Shown here one piece after another: positions 26,954-39,372 of a DNA stretch of 64,000 bases. Made by a program: the position numbers and the translations under genes. Position 1 is the stretch's first letter; every line of letters starts with the position of its first letter. The notes beneath the pieces are model-generated. The model was not told the origin of the DNA. It was given only the letters and a program-made list of their open reading frames with translations, and searched no databases. The stretch covers positions 62,001-126,000 of the forward strand of contig CAVRLX010000033.1 of the NCBI GenBank assembly GCA_963721725.1, given 5' to 3'. The DNA comes from RI-153 sp963721725. Lineage in GTDB: Bacteria > Chloroflexota > Anaerolineae > Caldilineales > Caldilineaceae.

Positions 26954-27853
26954 ATGGAGGAAAGACAATGGACGAAAGTCCCCAACCTCCAATCCCGGAT
27001 TGCCCAGACCGCAGGCAAATCGATCATCGATCTACAGCCCCTACAAGGGAGAGGATACACGCCTGCCCTACGCCTGATCGCCACCTTTGCCGACGGCTCC
27101 ACGGCGTTCGTTAAAGTCGCTACCAACGCCATGATGGCCGACTGGCTGCGCCGCGAGCAGCATGTCTATCGTCACCTCCGCGGCAATTTCATGCCGCGCA
27201 CCCTGGGCTGGGATGACGATGGTGAGCAGCCCTTGCTTTTGCTCGAAGATTTGCGCCACGCCCACTGGCCGCCGCCGTGGACGCCCGCCCATGTTGATGC
27301 CGTGCTGGCCGCCCTTGACACGATTTCCGTGTGCAACGTCCCAGGGCTGGAGGCAATCAATGGGGACGGGCACGTGAGCGATGGCTGGCAGCGTGTTGCC
27401 ACGGACCCTGTTCCGTTTTTGTCGCTGGGCATGGCGACCGCGGCCTGGCTGGAGCGGGCGCTGCCGGTTTTGCTGGCCGTGGATGGCGCACGCGCGCTTG
27501 TCGGCGATGCTCTGCTGCACTTTGATGTACGCAGCGACAACATCTGTCTCATAGAGGGGCGGGCGGTGCTGGTGGATTGGAATTGGACCTGCCGAGGCAA
27601 TCCTCAGGTGGACGTAGCTTCCTGGCTGCCCAGCCTACACGCCGAAGGAGGCCCACCCCCCGAGGCTATCTTGCCCGATGCGCCGGAGTTGGCCACCGTC
27701 ATGAGCGGCTTCTTTGCCGCACGGGCCGGGCTGCCGCCGATCCCCGATGCGCCACGTGTGCGCCATATTCAAAACGTGCAACTGAGAACAGCCCTGCCCT
27801 GGGTCGCGCGTGCCCTGCAACTCCCCCCACCCGATGGCCCCGATCTGGTCTAA
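26954..27853 (+). CDS. Aminoglycoside-phosphotransferase-like (APH fold) kinase
   Basis: 299 residues. The catalytic loop LLHFDVRSDNICLIEG has the H-x-D-x-x-x-x-N pattern and the metal-binding Asp is in VLVDWNWTCRG. LLLLEDLRHAHW is the hinge region. Family members phosphorylate small molecules such as choline, homoserine, sugars or aminoglycosides. Nothing specific points to antibiotic resistance. The ATG at 26954 lies 2 bp past the dehydrogenase stop; a TTG just before it is also possible. Confidence 0.82.
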   Translation: MEERQWTKVPNLQSRIAQTAGKSIIDLQPLQGRGYTPALRLIATFADGSTAFVKVATNAMMADWLRREQHVYRHLRGNFMPRTLGWDDDGEQPLLLLEDLRHAHWPPPWTPAHVDAVLAALDTISVCNVPGLEAINGDGHVSDGWQRVATDPVPFLSLGMATAAWLERALPVLLAVDGARALVGDALLHFDVRSDNICLIEGRAVLVDWNWTCRGNPQVDVASWLPSLHAEGGPPPEAILPDAPELATVMSGFFAARAGLPPIPDAPRVRHIQNVQLRTALPWVARALQLPPPDGPDLV

Positions 27854-27864
27854 TCAATGCAATA

Positions 27865-27900
27865 AAGAAGGGGCGACCTAATCACAGGTTTCCCCTTCTT
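27865..27900 (+). terminator. Intrinsic terminator after the APH-like gene
   Basis: AAGAAGGGG (27865-27873) pairs with CCCCTTCTT (27892-27900), extended inside by CGACCT/AGGT. A second imperfect hairpin (TTCACTATTCAGGT / ACCTGAACAGTGAA) follows at 27899-27940. Confidence 0.7.
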
Positions 27901-27958
27901 CACTATTCAGGTCAAGGCTGCGACGCACCTGAACAGTGAATCCCCTTTTTTAATCAAC

Positions 27959-27987
27959 TTGAATAGAAGATATGGGTCGAGTATGCT
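27959..27987 (+). promoter_or_regulatory. Predicted promoter of the kinase-regulator pair
   Basis: TTGAAT (27959-27964), a 17-bp spacer and TATGCT (27982-27987). The leader to the kinase start is about 240 nt and contains the AGACCTAC-type hairpin at 28136. Confidence 0.45.
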
Positions 27988-28135
27988 AGAAAAGTAGCAG
28001 ATGCGCAACCAAATTGCCTGGGCCAAGACCCATTTCAGAAGGCTTTGGGGATCACATAGCGCTTGATGGACGGTATTCCTCATGGAATCAGCCACAAAAT
28101 CATCTGTGGCATAGGTAGGAGTGACGCAGTTGCCC

Positions 28136-28169
28136 AGACCTACCAGGATTCGGAAATCCTGGCAGGTCT
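28136..28169. repeat. AGACCT-type hairpin in the histidine-kinase leader
   Basis: AGACCTACCAGGATT (28136-28150) pairs with AATCCTGGCAGGTCT (28155-28169) with one A-C mismatch over a 4-nt loop. It is the same palindrome family as at 15399 and 46041, here inside a predicted 5' leader, where it may attenuate. Confidence 0.65.
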
Positions 28170-28233
28170 CCTGAAAACCAACTAAGTGCGTAAGCCCTCA
28201 TAGAATCGGATAGAAAGTGCAAGCGGTGGAACG

Positions 28234-29481
28234 ATGTCATATCAAATCACGGAGCCTGTTGATATTCCACATCTGCAACAGGTGCTGAATGTACTAAAGG
28301 CCAAGATCAGCGAAGGCGAGCAGGCAGCGGGAGTATTGGCCATTAGAAACGCCGAACTCTATACCGAGTTGCAAAGGCGCTTGGCCGAAAGTGAAAGTTT
28401 TGGTCGCGTGCTTGTCAGCTTGCTGCAAAAGAGCGTTTTAGATCAAGTACTGGATATTGTCTGTACGGAGGCCCAGAGCTTGGTCGGGGCCACGGGCAGC
28501 GCCATTTTGTTGCTCACCGATCAAGTTTGGCTGGAGGTCAGACATCGCCTGGGGCAGCCGTTGACCACAGTCGACCGCCTGCCTGTGGACGGCTCCCTGG
28601 CCGGTGAGATCGTGCGCAAGGGGGAGCCGGTGCGGCTGAATGCGCCCATCCTCTATGCGGACGCACAGCTCTATCAGTGGCCGGCTGATCTTACGGCGCT
28701 GCTTGCCTTGCCTCTCCACGTCAATGGGGGCATTATCGGCGTATTGGATGTTGTCAACAAGACCGGTGGATTCACCGATGACGATGTGCGCGTGATGTCC
28801 ATTTTTGCCAACCAGGCGGCCATGGCGATTGAGCACGCTCGACTTCAACAACAGGCCGAGCAATTGGCCGTGCTGGAAGAACGGCAACGCTTGGCACGCG
28901 AACTTCATGATTCGGTGGCACAGTCACTCTACAGCGTCACGCTGTACGCCAACGCCGCTGCGCTGGCTCTGGCTGCGGGCAAGAGCGAGGTTACCGCCAG
29001 CTATTTGGCCGAGCTACAAGAGATCGCTCAGGAGGGGATGCGTGACATGCGCCTGCTCATCTTCCAGTTGCACCCTCCTGTCTTGGAGGCAGAAGGGTTG
29101 GTGGCTGCATTGCAGACGCGTCTGGCCGCGGTCGAAGAGCGCGCCGGATTACAGACGCAGTTTCGGGTCGAAGGGGAGCGGCGTCTGCCTCTGGCAATTG
29201 AAGAAGATCTCTACTGGATCGCACAGGAAGCCCTGAACAACGTCCGCAAACACGCGGCGGCCCGGCATGTCACCGTACATCTCTACTTCACAGCGACGGC
29301 CATCCGACTCGAAGTTGTGGATGACGGTGTGGGATTTGATCTGGAAATGGCGCGCAGCGAAGGGCGGGGCAGCGGCGGCTTGCGCAGCATCGCCGAACGT
29401 ACGGCACGTCTTGGCGGAAAACTAACGTATGGCAGTGAACCCAATCAAGGGACACATATGGTGGTCGAGGTGGTGCTATGA
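28234..29481 (+). CDS. GAF-domain sensor histidine kinase, NarX/DegS type
   Basis: 415 residues, no membrane segments, so a cytoplasmic sensor. A GAF domain spans about 57-205, a HisKA_3 dimerisation domain about 213-282 with the phosphorylated His at 225 (ARELHDSVAQSLYS), and a HATPase domain about 310-412 with EALNNVRKHA (N box), VVDDGVGFD (G1) and GRGSGGLRSIAERTARLGG (G2). The GAF ligand is unknown. The stop overlaps the response-regulator start (ATGA), so the two are a matched pair. Confidence 0.94.
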   Translation: MSYQITEPVDIPHLQQVLNVLKAKISEGEQAAGVLAIRNAELYTELQRRLAESESFGRVLVSLLQKSVLDQVLDIVCTEAQSLVGATGSAILLLTDQVWLEVRHRLGQPLTTVDRLPVDGSLAGEIVRKGEPVRLNAPILYADAQLYQWPADLTALLALPLHVNGGIIGVLDVVNKTGGFTDDDVRVMSIFANQAAMAIEHARLQQQAEQLAVLEERQRLARELHDSVAQSLYSVTLYANAAALALAAGKSEVTASYLAELQEIAQEGMRDMRLLIFQLHPPVLEAEGLVAALQTRLAAVEERAGLQTQFRVEGERRLPLAIEEDLYWIAQEALNNVRKHAAARHVTVHLYFTATAIRLEVVDDGVGFDLEMARSEGRGSGGLRSIAERTARLGGKLTYGSEPNQGTHMVVEVVL

Positions 29482-30140
29482 TTCGAGTGATGATTGTTGA
29501 TGACCACGCGATTGTGCGCAAAGGTATTCACGCTTTGCTCTCCGAATCGGGTGGATTTGAGATCGTGGCGGAAGCGTCCAACGGTCACGAAGCGGTGCAG
29601 GCTGCGCAGGAAACCCTGCCCGACGTTATTCTCATGGACCTGCTGATGCCCGGCATGGACGGCATTGAGGCCACACGCCAGATCAAAAACTTGCTGCCAG
29701 CGGCGCGCATCCTGGTTTTGACCAGTTTTGTGGCGGATAACAAGCTCTTTCCCGCCATCAAAGCGGGAGCATTGGGATATCTGCTCAAAGACTCGTCGCC
29801 AGAGGATCTCCTGCGCGCCATTCGTCAGGTGCATCGGGGAGAGCCAGCACTGCACCCGACCATTGCGCGCAAGTTGCTGCAAGAGATCGCCCATCCCGTC
29901 GCCCCAAAGCCTTCCCCTGATGCGCTGACCGGACGCGAACTGGAGGTGTTGCAGCTAATTGCGCAAGGGCTGAGCAATCAGGAGATAGCCGACGGAATAT
30001 CGGTCAGCGAGCCGACTATCCGCGCCCATGTGAGCCGCATCCTGGGCAAACTCCATTTAGCCAGCCGCACCCAGGCTGCCCTGTATGCCGTGCGGGAAGG
30101 GCTGACCGTCGAGGATGATCCAAGCCGGGAAGAGCAATAG
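29478..30140 (+). CDS. NarL-family response regulator paired with the upstream kinase
   Basis: 220 residues. Receiver domain about 1-120 with D8, D9 and phosphoacceptor D54 (ILMDLLMPGMDG), then a LuxR helix-turn-helix (LTGRELEVLQLIAQGLSNQEIADGISVSEPTIRAHVSRIL). Target genes are not known; the stress/glucan block that faces it is a natural candidate because it ends 53 bp away with its own receiver protein. Confidence 0.94.
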   Translation: MIRVMIVDDHAIVRKGIHALLSESGGFEIVAEASNGHEAVQAAQETLPDVILMDLLMPGMDGIEATRQIKNLLPAARILVLTSFVADNKLFPAIKAGALGYLLKDSSPEDLLRAIRQVHRGEPALHPTIARKLLQEIAHPVAPKPSPDALTGRELEVLQLIAQGLSNQEIADGISVSEPTIRAHVSRILGKLHLASRTQAALYAVREGLTVEDDPSREEQ

Positions 30141-30192
30141 CCGCTGCCTGGGCACACCCTCAGTTACTTTATGCAAGCGGGCTTGGATTCCC

Positions 30193-30663
30193 TCAACTGC
30201 CCACCCCTTTTAGCAGCGCGTCCAAAAGTTCATCCGTGGGACAGCCTTTGAGCAGAAAGTCATCTGCGCCCGCCAAAAGTGTGGCGGCGCGATCCGTGGC
30301 GTACATGGTCAGCACCACGATCCTGACAGCCGGCCACCGGCTCTTGATGGTGCGAATAGCCGCCAACCCGTCCATCGCCATCTCCAAAGTTAGCGCTGGA
30401 TTGGCGGAGTTGTGAAATGGCAAATCGAGAATAACCACATCCGGGACGAGCGCTTGTACCTGAGCCACGGCCTGCTGGCCATTACTGGCCTTCCCGACGA
30501 TCACAAGTGGAATCTGGGTGCGGGTGGCCTGACTCCAGCACAGCGCAACGAGCAGCGCCTCCAGGCTTCGGCTGACACGCGGCTGATCGTCCACAATGAG
30601 CAGCCGCACACAGTCTACGCTCTCCTCAGAGGTACTCCCGCACTTTCCCGCTGGCTGGTTCAT
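30193..30663 (-). CDS. Single-domain response regulator (CheY-like) at the end of the ndvB operon
   Basis: 156 residues: a 19-residue tail, then one receiver domain with D25-D26, D80 (VVILDLPFH), T118-like Thr in VLTMYATD and the Lys in FLLKGCP. No output domain, so it works by protein contact. Between beta-3 and alpha-3 there is an insertion (HNSANPALTLEMAMDG), somewhat unusual for a receiver. Its start overlaps the stop of ndvB by 4 bp, which points to translational coupling and a role in control of glucan synthesis or in a phosphorelay with the kinase at 28234. Confidence 0.87.
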   Translation of the reverse strand: MNQPAGKCGSTSEESVDCVRLLIVDDQPRVSRSLEALLVALCWSQATRTQIPLVIVGKASNGQQAVAQVQALVPDVVILDLPFHNSANPALTLEMAMDGLAAIRTIKSRWPAVRIVVLTMYATDRAATLLAGADDFLLKGCPTDELLDALLKGVGS

Positions 30664-33600
30664 GGTTGAGCTTCATTGCCCTTGCCAAGCACAATCTTAA
30701 CGCTGTGAAGCTGCGCATCATCCACGAGCACAATCACGCCGCTGGGCACTTCAACCCCATCCAAAATAAGCTGACGCACACCGCGGCTGACCCCTTCGGG
30801 GTTTTCAATCTGGATGGCGTAGGTCGTCCCGCCATATTGATAGCGCATGGTATAGCCGCTCCAATGGCTGGGGATGCATGGGTTCAGGCACAGAGTCTGC
30901 CCGGTGCGCTGAAGCCCCAGGATGGCCTCAATGCCCAGTCGGTGCATCCAGCCCGCGGACCCCGTGTACCAGGTCCAGCCGCCGCGCCCCACGTGTGGCG
31001 CGACGCCATAGACATCGGCAGAAATCACATACGGCTCCACTTTGTAGCGCGCCACTTTTTCTGCCGTATCAGCCCGATAGATGGGGTTGAGCAAGCGGAA
31101 GAGGGCATAGGCCGCGTCGCCGTCGCCCAATTCCACCATCGCCCACACCGACCAGAGCGCGGCGTGGGTATATTGACCACCATTTTCGCGCACGCCGGGC
31201 AGATAGCCTTTGATATAGCCGGGATCATGGCTGGTCTTGTCAAAGGGCGGCGTGAAGAGCAGCATCAGCCCATCCTCTGGCTTGACCAGTCGATCCATCA
31301 CAGCCTGCATGGCCCTTGTTGCACGCGCTGGATCTGCCGCGCCCGACAACACACTCCACGATTGGGCGATGGCGTCGATCTGGCATTCCAGGTTTTGAGC
31401 CGCGCCCAGGGGCGTCCCATCGTCGTAGTATGCGCGCCGATACCAGTCGCCATCCCAGCCGTGGGCTTCTATCGCCGCGCCCACGGTGGCCGCCTGCTCT
31501 CGGTAAAGATCGGCCTGGGACGGGTCGCCACGCGCCATGCACAGCGCGGCAAAGTTGGTCAAGGTGGCGTGCAGGAACCAGCCCAGCCAGATGCTCTCGC
31601 CTTTGCCTTCAATCCCAACCCGGTTCATGCCGTCGTTCCAGTCGCCGCCACCCATGAGGGGAATCCCATGTTGGCCGGCGGTTGTGCCTTTGTGCAGGGC
31701 GCGGCGGCAATGCTCATCCAGCGAGAATCGCTCGGCTGTCGGTGCATAATGGGCGTAGCGCTCTTCTTCGTGGGCTGCCAGAGGATCGCCGTGTAGAAAG
31801 GGGATCTCCTCGTCCAAGATGCTACTATCGCCCGTTGTGGAGACGTAGTGGGCGGTGACATAGGGTAGCCACAGCAGATCGTCGCTGATGCGGGTGCGCA
31901 CACCTTGATCACCGGGCGGATGCCACCAATGGAGGACATCACCCGCGGCAAACTGATGACGCGCCGCCCGCAGAATTTGTGCCCGCGCCAGATCGGGCCG
32001 GGCGTGGATCAGCGCCATGGCATCCTGTAGCTGATCGCGGAAGCCATAGGCCCCGCTGGACTGGTAGAGGGCAGAGCGCCCCCACATGCGGCAAGCCAGG
32101 GTCTGATAGAGCAGCCACTGGTTGAGGAGCAGGTTCATGGCCGGGTCAGGCGTTTCCACGGTAACGGTGCCCAGAATCTGCGTCCATTGGTCGTGGGTCG
32201 CCTGCCAGGCTTCCTCCACCGCTTGAGGTGTGCGGAAGCGCTCGATCAAGGCCTGCGCCTCCTGCCGATCTGCCCCTTGGCCAATCAAAAAGGTGACTTC
32301 TTCGTGGGCGCCGGGGGCGAGATCAATGTGAAGTTGCAGCACGCCACAAGGATCAGCGCCAGCCTCGACACGATTGTCCAATCCGTAACGGCCCAGGGCG
32401 TCGGGATGATGCAGCGATCCCAGGCGGCCCAGAAACGAGGACCGGTCGGCGGTTAACCCGTGGGGCTGTTTGCTGGCGGCCAAAAAGGCGACCCGCTGCC
32501 CAAAGTCGGCGCTATAGCTGTTGCGCGCCAGCAGAGCATGGTGCGCTTCTTCGTATTCCGACACAATGTGGCTCTGGCTGTCGGCCCGATCCACGCCTAG
32601 CACCCATTCGGCATAATAGGTGACGGTGAAGCGCCGCTGTCGTTCGCTGCTGTTTTTCAAGCGCAGTTGCACCAATTTGACCGGCGCATCTGGGGCAACA
32701 AAGAATCGCACCTGCTGCTCCACACCGTGGCTGTTGTGCTCAAAGATGGAATAGCCAGACCCGTGGCGAATCACGTAGGGCTGCGGAGCGGGCGTGGGCT
32801 GGGGCATGGGCGACCAGACCTCGGCGGTCTCTTCATCGCGCAGGTAGATCGCTTCAGCGGGCATGTCCGAGACCGGATCGTTGCGCCAACTGGTCAGCCG
32901 ATTTTCGCCGCTGTTGATGGCCCAGGTGTAGCCGGCCCCTGTTTCCGAGACCAGGCAGCCAAAGTCGGCGTTGGCGATAACGTTGATCCAGGGGGCGGGC
33001 GTCATCTGGCCGGGGCGCAGATAGATAACATACTCGCCGTCGGCGTTAAAGCCGCCCAGACCGTTGTCGAACTGGAGATCCGCCGGGCGGGCCAGCGGCA
33101 ACAGCACATCATCGCGCAGGGGATCGGCCAACAGCGTCGGCTCGAAACGTGGCAAGGAAGATGCGCGCCGTTGCAACCCGGCCATCTGCGTGGCGAGGGG
33201 ACCGTCTGCACCATTGAGCGTGACCCGCGCCACGCTCTGAAAGAGCCTGCGCTCGCTTTCGTCCATCTGATCTTCATGAAGCGTGAAGATGCCGCCGCGC
33301 TGGTTTAACTGGCCCATGCTATCTGTGCGCTGAATCATGCGCTGGACGAAATTTTGCATGGACTGTCCGTAATTGGTGGTTTGGCGATTGAGGATCACCA
33401 AATCGATTAAGAGGCCGCGCCGCCGCCAATAGCTATGCGCGCGCAGTAGATCTTGTAATACCTCGGCCTCTGTTTCGTCGTTCAGGCTCAGGAGCAGGAT
33501 CGGGTAGTCACCGGAGATGCCAAAGGGCCACAGCCCGGATTGGCCTTTGGCAGGGGCGTCCAGCGCAACGGTGTTTGCCCGCCGCGCCGCATGGGGATAG

Positions 33601-36600
33601 ACCAAAAGGGAGAGCAGGGTTTGCGCGTGCTCCAGCATGGGCGTGGTCATCTCCAAGTGGCGCATCTCACGTTCTGCTTCTGTTTGGGCGCGGGTAAAGA
33701 CGTGATCCACTGTGGACCACGATTGATAGCGCTGCGCCAGTTCCAGCGCGCCGGGCGCGTGGGGGCGGCCAGGGTGATGGCGGCGATCTGCACCGTGGCG
33801 CGGGCGGGCAGTTCGATCTCTTGACCGAGCGAAAAGATGGGGTCGAGGGTGGCTCCGGTGGCCCCCCCATTTTCCGCGTCCCCGGCGGCGGGCAGGAGAG
33901 CCGCGGGGCGCGTGCGGTGCGTCCTCGGCCCAAGAAGGCCGCACGATCACTCTCGTGGCGGCGGCGACCCCAGACTTCGGGGGCGACGTTGCGCGGCAGC
34001 ACAAGCATGTGGAGCATGAACTGGGCTTCTTCCTTGGCCGAGCGTGGACGGCGCTCAAAGAGCAAGGCATGGAGCGGATCAAGATAGTCACTCTCGACAA
34101 AGAGCTTGGCAAAGGCGGGATGCCGTTGATCGGCGGCGGCAGGGGCCATCGCCACTTCCGCATACGTTGTCAGGCGCAGGCGGCGAGGCTGATCGCTCTC
34201 ATTGGTGAGTGTGATCCGTCGTACTTCCACATCATCGTCGGGCGCAATGCTGATCTCGGTGCGCATGAAGATCTCATGTTCACGACGGCTAAATGTGACC
34301 ATGTGCGGGAAGAAGAGCACCTCTTCGTGTTCAGGCGCGCCAGCCAGCGGCTGCCGGGTCGCCGACCAGAGATCGCCGCGGTCCAGATCTTGCACGTAAA
34401 GCCATTGGCCCCAGTTGTCCAGAGTGGTGTCGGCGCGCCAACGTGTGAGCGCCGTCTCTTGCCAGCGGCTGTAGCCGCCCCCGGCGTTGGTGATCAAGAG
34501 TCCATAATGGCCGTTGGAGAGGTAGTGGACGAGGGGCATGGTGGTATCCAGCGGCACAGACCACGGCGCGGCGATAATGGCGCTGTGGCGGGTGGGCACT
34601 GTGGCGCGCACCTCTTCCTCGTGGGGGAATTGGAGCGGTGCCGCCGAGGGCATATGCTCTTGCAGAAGCATTTCCACCGTTTGAATACTCGGCTCGGCAT
34701 GGAAACGCTTCACCATGATCTGGTCCTGTAGGCGATTGACCAGCGCCAGCATGATCATGCCCTGGTGATGGGTCATATACGAGCGCACCATGGCATAGGT
34801 CTGCCCCAGTTTTAGCCGCGATGGGGTGAAGTCCAGCGCCTCATAGAAGCCATAGCGGCCGATCATGGCGTACTCTTGGAGCGCCGTCATGTTTTGTAAA
34901 ACGGCATCGGTGCGCATGGAAAGGGCCAGCATCGACGCATAGGGCGTGATCACCAGATCCTCGGTCAACCCGCGTTTGAAGCCCAACCCCGGCACCCCAA
35001 AGGCATGATATTGATAGTTCATGGCGGCGTCAAAGGCGTGATAGCCGGACTCGGAAATGCCCCACGGCACCTGTTTGGCCTGGGCATAGTGGATTTGCTG
35101 GTCGATGCTTGCCACTGCGCTGGCGTGGATTAGTGTGTCGGGATAGCTGTGCAGCAGCAGTGGCGGCATCAGATATTCAAACATGGTCCCGCTCCACGAA
35201 AGCAGCGATTCTTCTCCCGTATCGAGCCGGGTCAGCGGTCGGCCCAGGTGAATCCAATGGCTTTGGGGAATTTGGTCATTGGCAATGGCAACCAAACTCG
35301 CAATGCGCGCTTCCGAAGCCAACAGATCATAGTAGTTCTGATCCAGCGCGCCGGCATCCACGTTGTATCCAATGTGGAAGAGTTGGCGCTGGGCGTCAAA
35401 AAGAAAGGCGAAATCCATGTCTTTGATGGTGCGATCGGCAGTTTCGGCCAACAGGGTGTAGCTTTTGATCAAGTTTGTGGCGGCTGTCTGCGCCATCGCC
35501 AGACCTTCGATCAGTTGCACACACCACTCCTGGGCCAGCTTCCGCTGCGTCTCCATTTCATGTGAAGCCAGGGGCGTCATCGTCTCTATTTGTGCGGACA
35601 ACTGTTGGGCCTGCTGTTGGCCCCCACGACAGATCGCATCGATTTCATCGAGCCTGGGGGCTGCCATTGGCAGGAGTTGCACCAGCTCGGCCCAGAACGA
35701 GGCAAGGGTTGGGGCCAGCGTCGTCTGCGCAAAGAGAGCCGGCGGCGCATTGAGCAAGGCCAACCAGGGCAGGAGCGTATCGACTTCATGTTGCATCTCG
35801 TTCAGGTGGTGCTGGATACGATCAGCGTAGATGCGGCAATTCTCCAGGAGGTCGCTGCTGAGGACGCCGATGTTGGCCGTGAGCAGTTCCACAAGGTGTT
35901 GGTTGATGGCTGGCTGCCCGTCGTCGATAAACTGGGTGAGCAGCGGCTGCCACGCACGCTCATCATCCCGCACCGCCAGCACCTGCTGTCGCATGTGGGC
36001 AAGGTGTGCCAACAGCGGGGCGGAGGATACGTTCAAGTTGTCGTTGGCTGGCAACGACTCGCTCAACAAGAGCAGCAGGTCCACCAATCCCTGCCAGGAT
36101 TCCCAGCGCCATATGTGTTGCTGGGGCATGGCCAGGCAGCCCTGTTTGAAGGCGATCAGGCTACCGGCCAGGTTGCCGCTGTCCACCGTGGAGACATAGC
36201 CCGGCGGTAGCGTTTCCAGAGTGTGGGTATCGATCCAATTGAGAAAGTGGCCCCGATGGCGAGGCAGCTTTTCCAGGGTGGTGAAGGTGCTGTAGAGACG
36301 CACAGCCATATTAATCATGCCCAGGTAGCCAGAGATCGCGGGCGGCCAGCACAGTAAGCAAATAGAGGCCGATGTTGGTGGGCGAGGTGCGCTGGGCCAC
36401 GACGCCAGCGTGGCGATTCTTGAAAGTGGTCCGGCGGCAGCCAGTTGCTATCCGGTCCCACGAAATGTTCATAGAAAAGCCAGGTACGTCGGGCCAGAAT
36501 GCGGAGTTCCTGGGCTTGGGTGTGGGTGAGCGCGCCTGATTGCTGGCGCGTGGGGCGACTGATCCAATGGGCGATTTGGAACGCCGACAGCCAGACAAGG

Positions 36601-39372
36601 AAGAAGGGAACGGCAACTGGCAGTGCACTGCTATCCATAATCGTTACAAAGACGGCCAGGGTTGCCACCGCCAGCATAGATGGCAACATTTTGACCAGCG
36701 TGGTGGCGGGTGTTGCCTCGTCGCCAAAGATGCGCACCGTGCGGGCGGCGGTTGTCCACTGTAGCAGATCCTTGCGCGTGGATAGCCGTCTTAGCGTGGT
36801 CACAATGGCGATCAACATTAACATGGATTCGTAGGGCAAGAAAGCAAGGAAGAGCAACCAACGCAGCGCGTCATCACGCACCGGGCGCAGCGCGGCTTGT
36901 AGCGACGAATTTTTGGCCCCATGCACGAGGTCAATCGCCGTGTTGAGCATGGGCAGGATCGCCGGCATAAGCACGGCCAGCAGTGTCCACACCCAGGCCG
37001 CGCCGGGCAGGACGGTCCAACTGGCGGTCAAAAGCACCATGAGCGCCGGGGTCAGCAGGCTGCGTCGCAGATTGTCAACGATTTTCCAACGGTCAATGAC
37101 CGCCAGATCGTTGTGCATCTGGCCGGTTTGGGCGGGAACACGACGCCAGAGCCAGGGCAGCAGTTGCCAATCGCCACGGACCCACCGGTATGAGCGCAGG
37201 ACGTTGACCAAATAGTGGGGCGGGTACTCTTCATAGAGGAGAATATCCGTCACGAGTCCGACGCGGCCGTGAATGCCCTCAAAGAGATCGTGGCTGAGGA
37301 TGGCATTTTCGGGGATGCGCCCGGCCAGGCTGCGCTCAAAGGCGTCCACCTCATAGATGCCCTTGCCCACGAAGATCCCCGCGCCAAAGAGATCTTGATA
37401 GACGTCGGAGACAGCCATCGTGTAGAGATCGATGCCACGGTCGCCCGTAAAAACGCGGGTGAAAAGCGATTGATTGGCACTGGTGGGCTTGATGGCTGTG
37501 CGCGGCTGGAGCACGGTATAGCCTGCGATTACCTTGCCGCTCTGTGTGTCAAATTCGGCTCGGTTCAGAGGATGGGCCAGCGTTCCCACCAGCCGGTTGG
37601 CCTCGCCGCGGGGCAAGATCGTGTCGGCGTCCAGGGTGATTACATAGCGGATCTGGGGCAGGATCGCCAGGTTCCCGCTTTGGATCTCATACGAGGTGTC
37701 TGTGTGGCCGCGCAGGAGCTGATTGAACTCTTGCAATTTGCCGCGCTTGCGCTCCCAGCCCATCCAGATCGCCTGGGTGAGGTTCCATTGGCGGCGGCGA
37801 TGGAGCAGGTAAAAAGGCTGTGCCGGATATTGGATGTTTAAGGCTTGGATGCGGGCCTGGGCCAGCGCGACCAGACTGGGCGTCTTCGGGCATGTGGGGG
37901 GCAGGCGCGTCGGCAAAGTCGCTGAGCAAGGCAAAGGCAAGCTGCGGATCGGAGTTGCGCAAATAGTGCAACTCTAATTGATTGATCAGAGAGTCGATAT
38001 CCTGCTCGTTTGCGATCAAACAGGGGATGACGACCATGGTACGGCAGGCAGCCGGAATGCCATCTTTGAAATCGAGTTTGGGTAAAATGCGCGGCGCAAG
38101 CAACCGGCTCACCATGCTATTGACGAGATTCACCGCCAGCGTGATGCCGGGGATCAGTGCCAACAGCGCGGCGGCGATTTGCCACAACAGCCCCCCACCC
38201 GAGATTCTCGCGTAGGCTGCATAGCCGGCCATGATCAAGCCCGTTAGGAGGCCGATGGCGCCCAGATAGACCGGCGTGGGCCGGTGTACCATCCCTTGCC
38301 GCAGCCATTGCATGCCGCGGGGCCGATAGCCGATAGCGTTCTCTAGTTGGGGGCGTCCTTGATCGAATAAATAGTAACCGACATGCGCGTTGCGAGGCGT
38401 ATCCACGGCGGAAGACGCAGCGCTGTCAAGATCGGTATGAGCCGGCATGGCGCGATCTTGGGCCTTTGCCAGATCAATCGCCGTCTGGGCGACCATCGTT
38501 TCCGGCTGACCGGTGGTATGGGCCAACATCTCTACGATGCCCCGATAGCGGTCGCGCGAGGCAAAATCCATCTTTGTATAGATCCCGGATGGATCCGTAC
38601 AAAGAATCTGTTGCACCAAGCTCACCTCTTCGAAAAAGAGGCTCCAATCCTGGCTATTCAAGCGCCGCAAATTCATAATTGCGTTGGCGACGCTCTCATT
38701 ATCGTCTAGCCCGGCTGGCAAATTGGAGGCAGCGGGGAGGCCAGCGGTGATCCGCTCGGCTGCTTGGGCCAGCATCTCCAACAGGGCCAGCCGCAGCATG
38801 GTGGGCACTGCCCACAGTTCGCCGATGGTAAACGACTGGACTTGCTGATAGGCCGCCATGAACCGATGCAAGCGGCTTTGGTGGGATAGTCCCGGCACTG
38901 CGCCATCCAGCCGATATTCATCGTGTGTCCAAAAGGCGTAGGCAGCGGCATAGATGCGCGGCTGCCCGGCGTGCGGATCACCCGCGGCGAGTTTGGGCAA
39001 CTGCCGATAGTAGCTTTCGGGCAGATCTTCTTCAATTTGGCGCAGGGTTTCCACCACCATGTAGTAGTTGTCCAGCAGCCATTCGGCACCAATCGAGAGG
39101 ACGGCTTCCTGGGTGGAAGCGTTGACAAAATATTCGTGGACAGCCTGCAACTGTTGCGTCAAACGGGGCAGGTGGGTCAGATGGTGGACGTGCTTGGTGG
39201 GATGGGGTGCAATCACATGCTGGGTGGCAAGGTGACGCGCCAGCCGTTCCAGTCGGCTTGGCTTCTCTGGCGCGTTGTCCATTGCAGCGGGTAGGTTGTC
39301 GAGGATGGAGTGGGCTTGGGCTGTAACATTAGATTTCAAAATGGGCACGGGCATGAAGCCCTTTCTCGCCAT
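30660..39372 (-). CDS. ndvB: Cyclic beta-1,2-glucan synthase, NdvB/ChvB type (about 2900 residues, frameshifted)
   Basis: One giant inner-membrane enzyme that initiates, elongates and cyclises beta-1,2-glucan. Order from the N-terminus: a helical region; membrane helices near 38.1-38.3 kb; a GT84 glycosyltransferase domain with VITLDADTILPRGEANRLVG (about 37,640) and RSYRWVRGDWQLLPWLW; more membrane helices; a glycoamylase-like domain with LLSWSGTMFEYLMPPLLL (about 35,180); and GH94 phosphorylase-like modules ending in GGGDWNDGMNRVGIEGKGESIWLGWFLHATL (about 31,600). Frame changes lie near 37,880, 36,420, 36,320 and 33,880; all domains continue across them. Total length is normal for NdvB. The start overlaps the upstream universal stress gene by 44 bp and the stop overlaps a receiver gene. 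Confidence 0.92.

Noticed and set aside
26954..27853. APH-like kinase as an antibiotic-resistance gene
   Set aside because: Only the general APH fold motifs are visible and it is coupled to a dehydrogenase; nothing points to aminoglycoside specificity.
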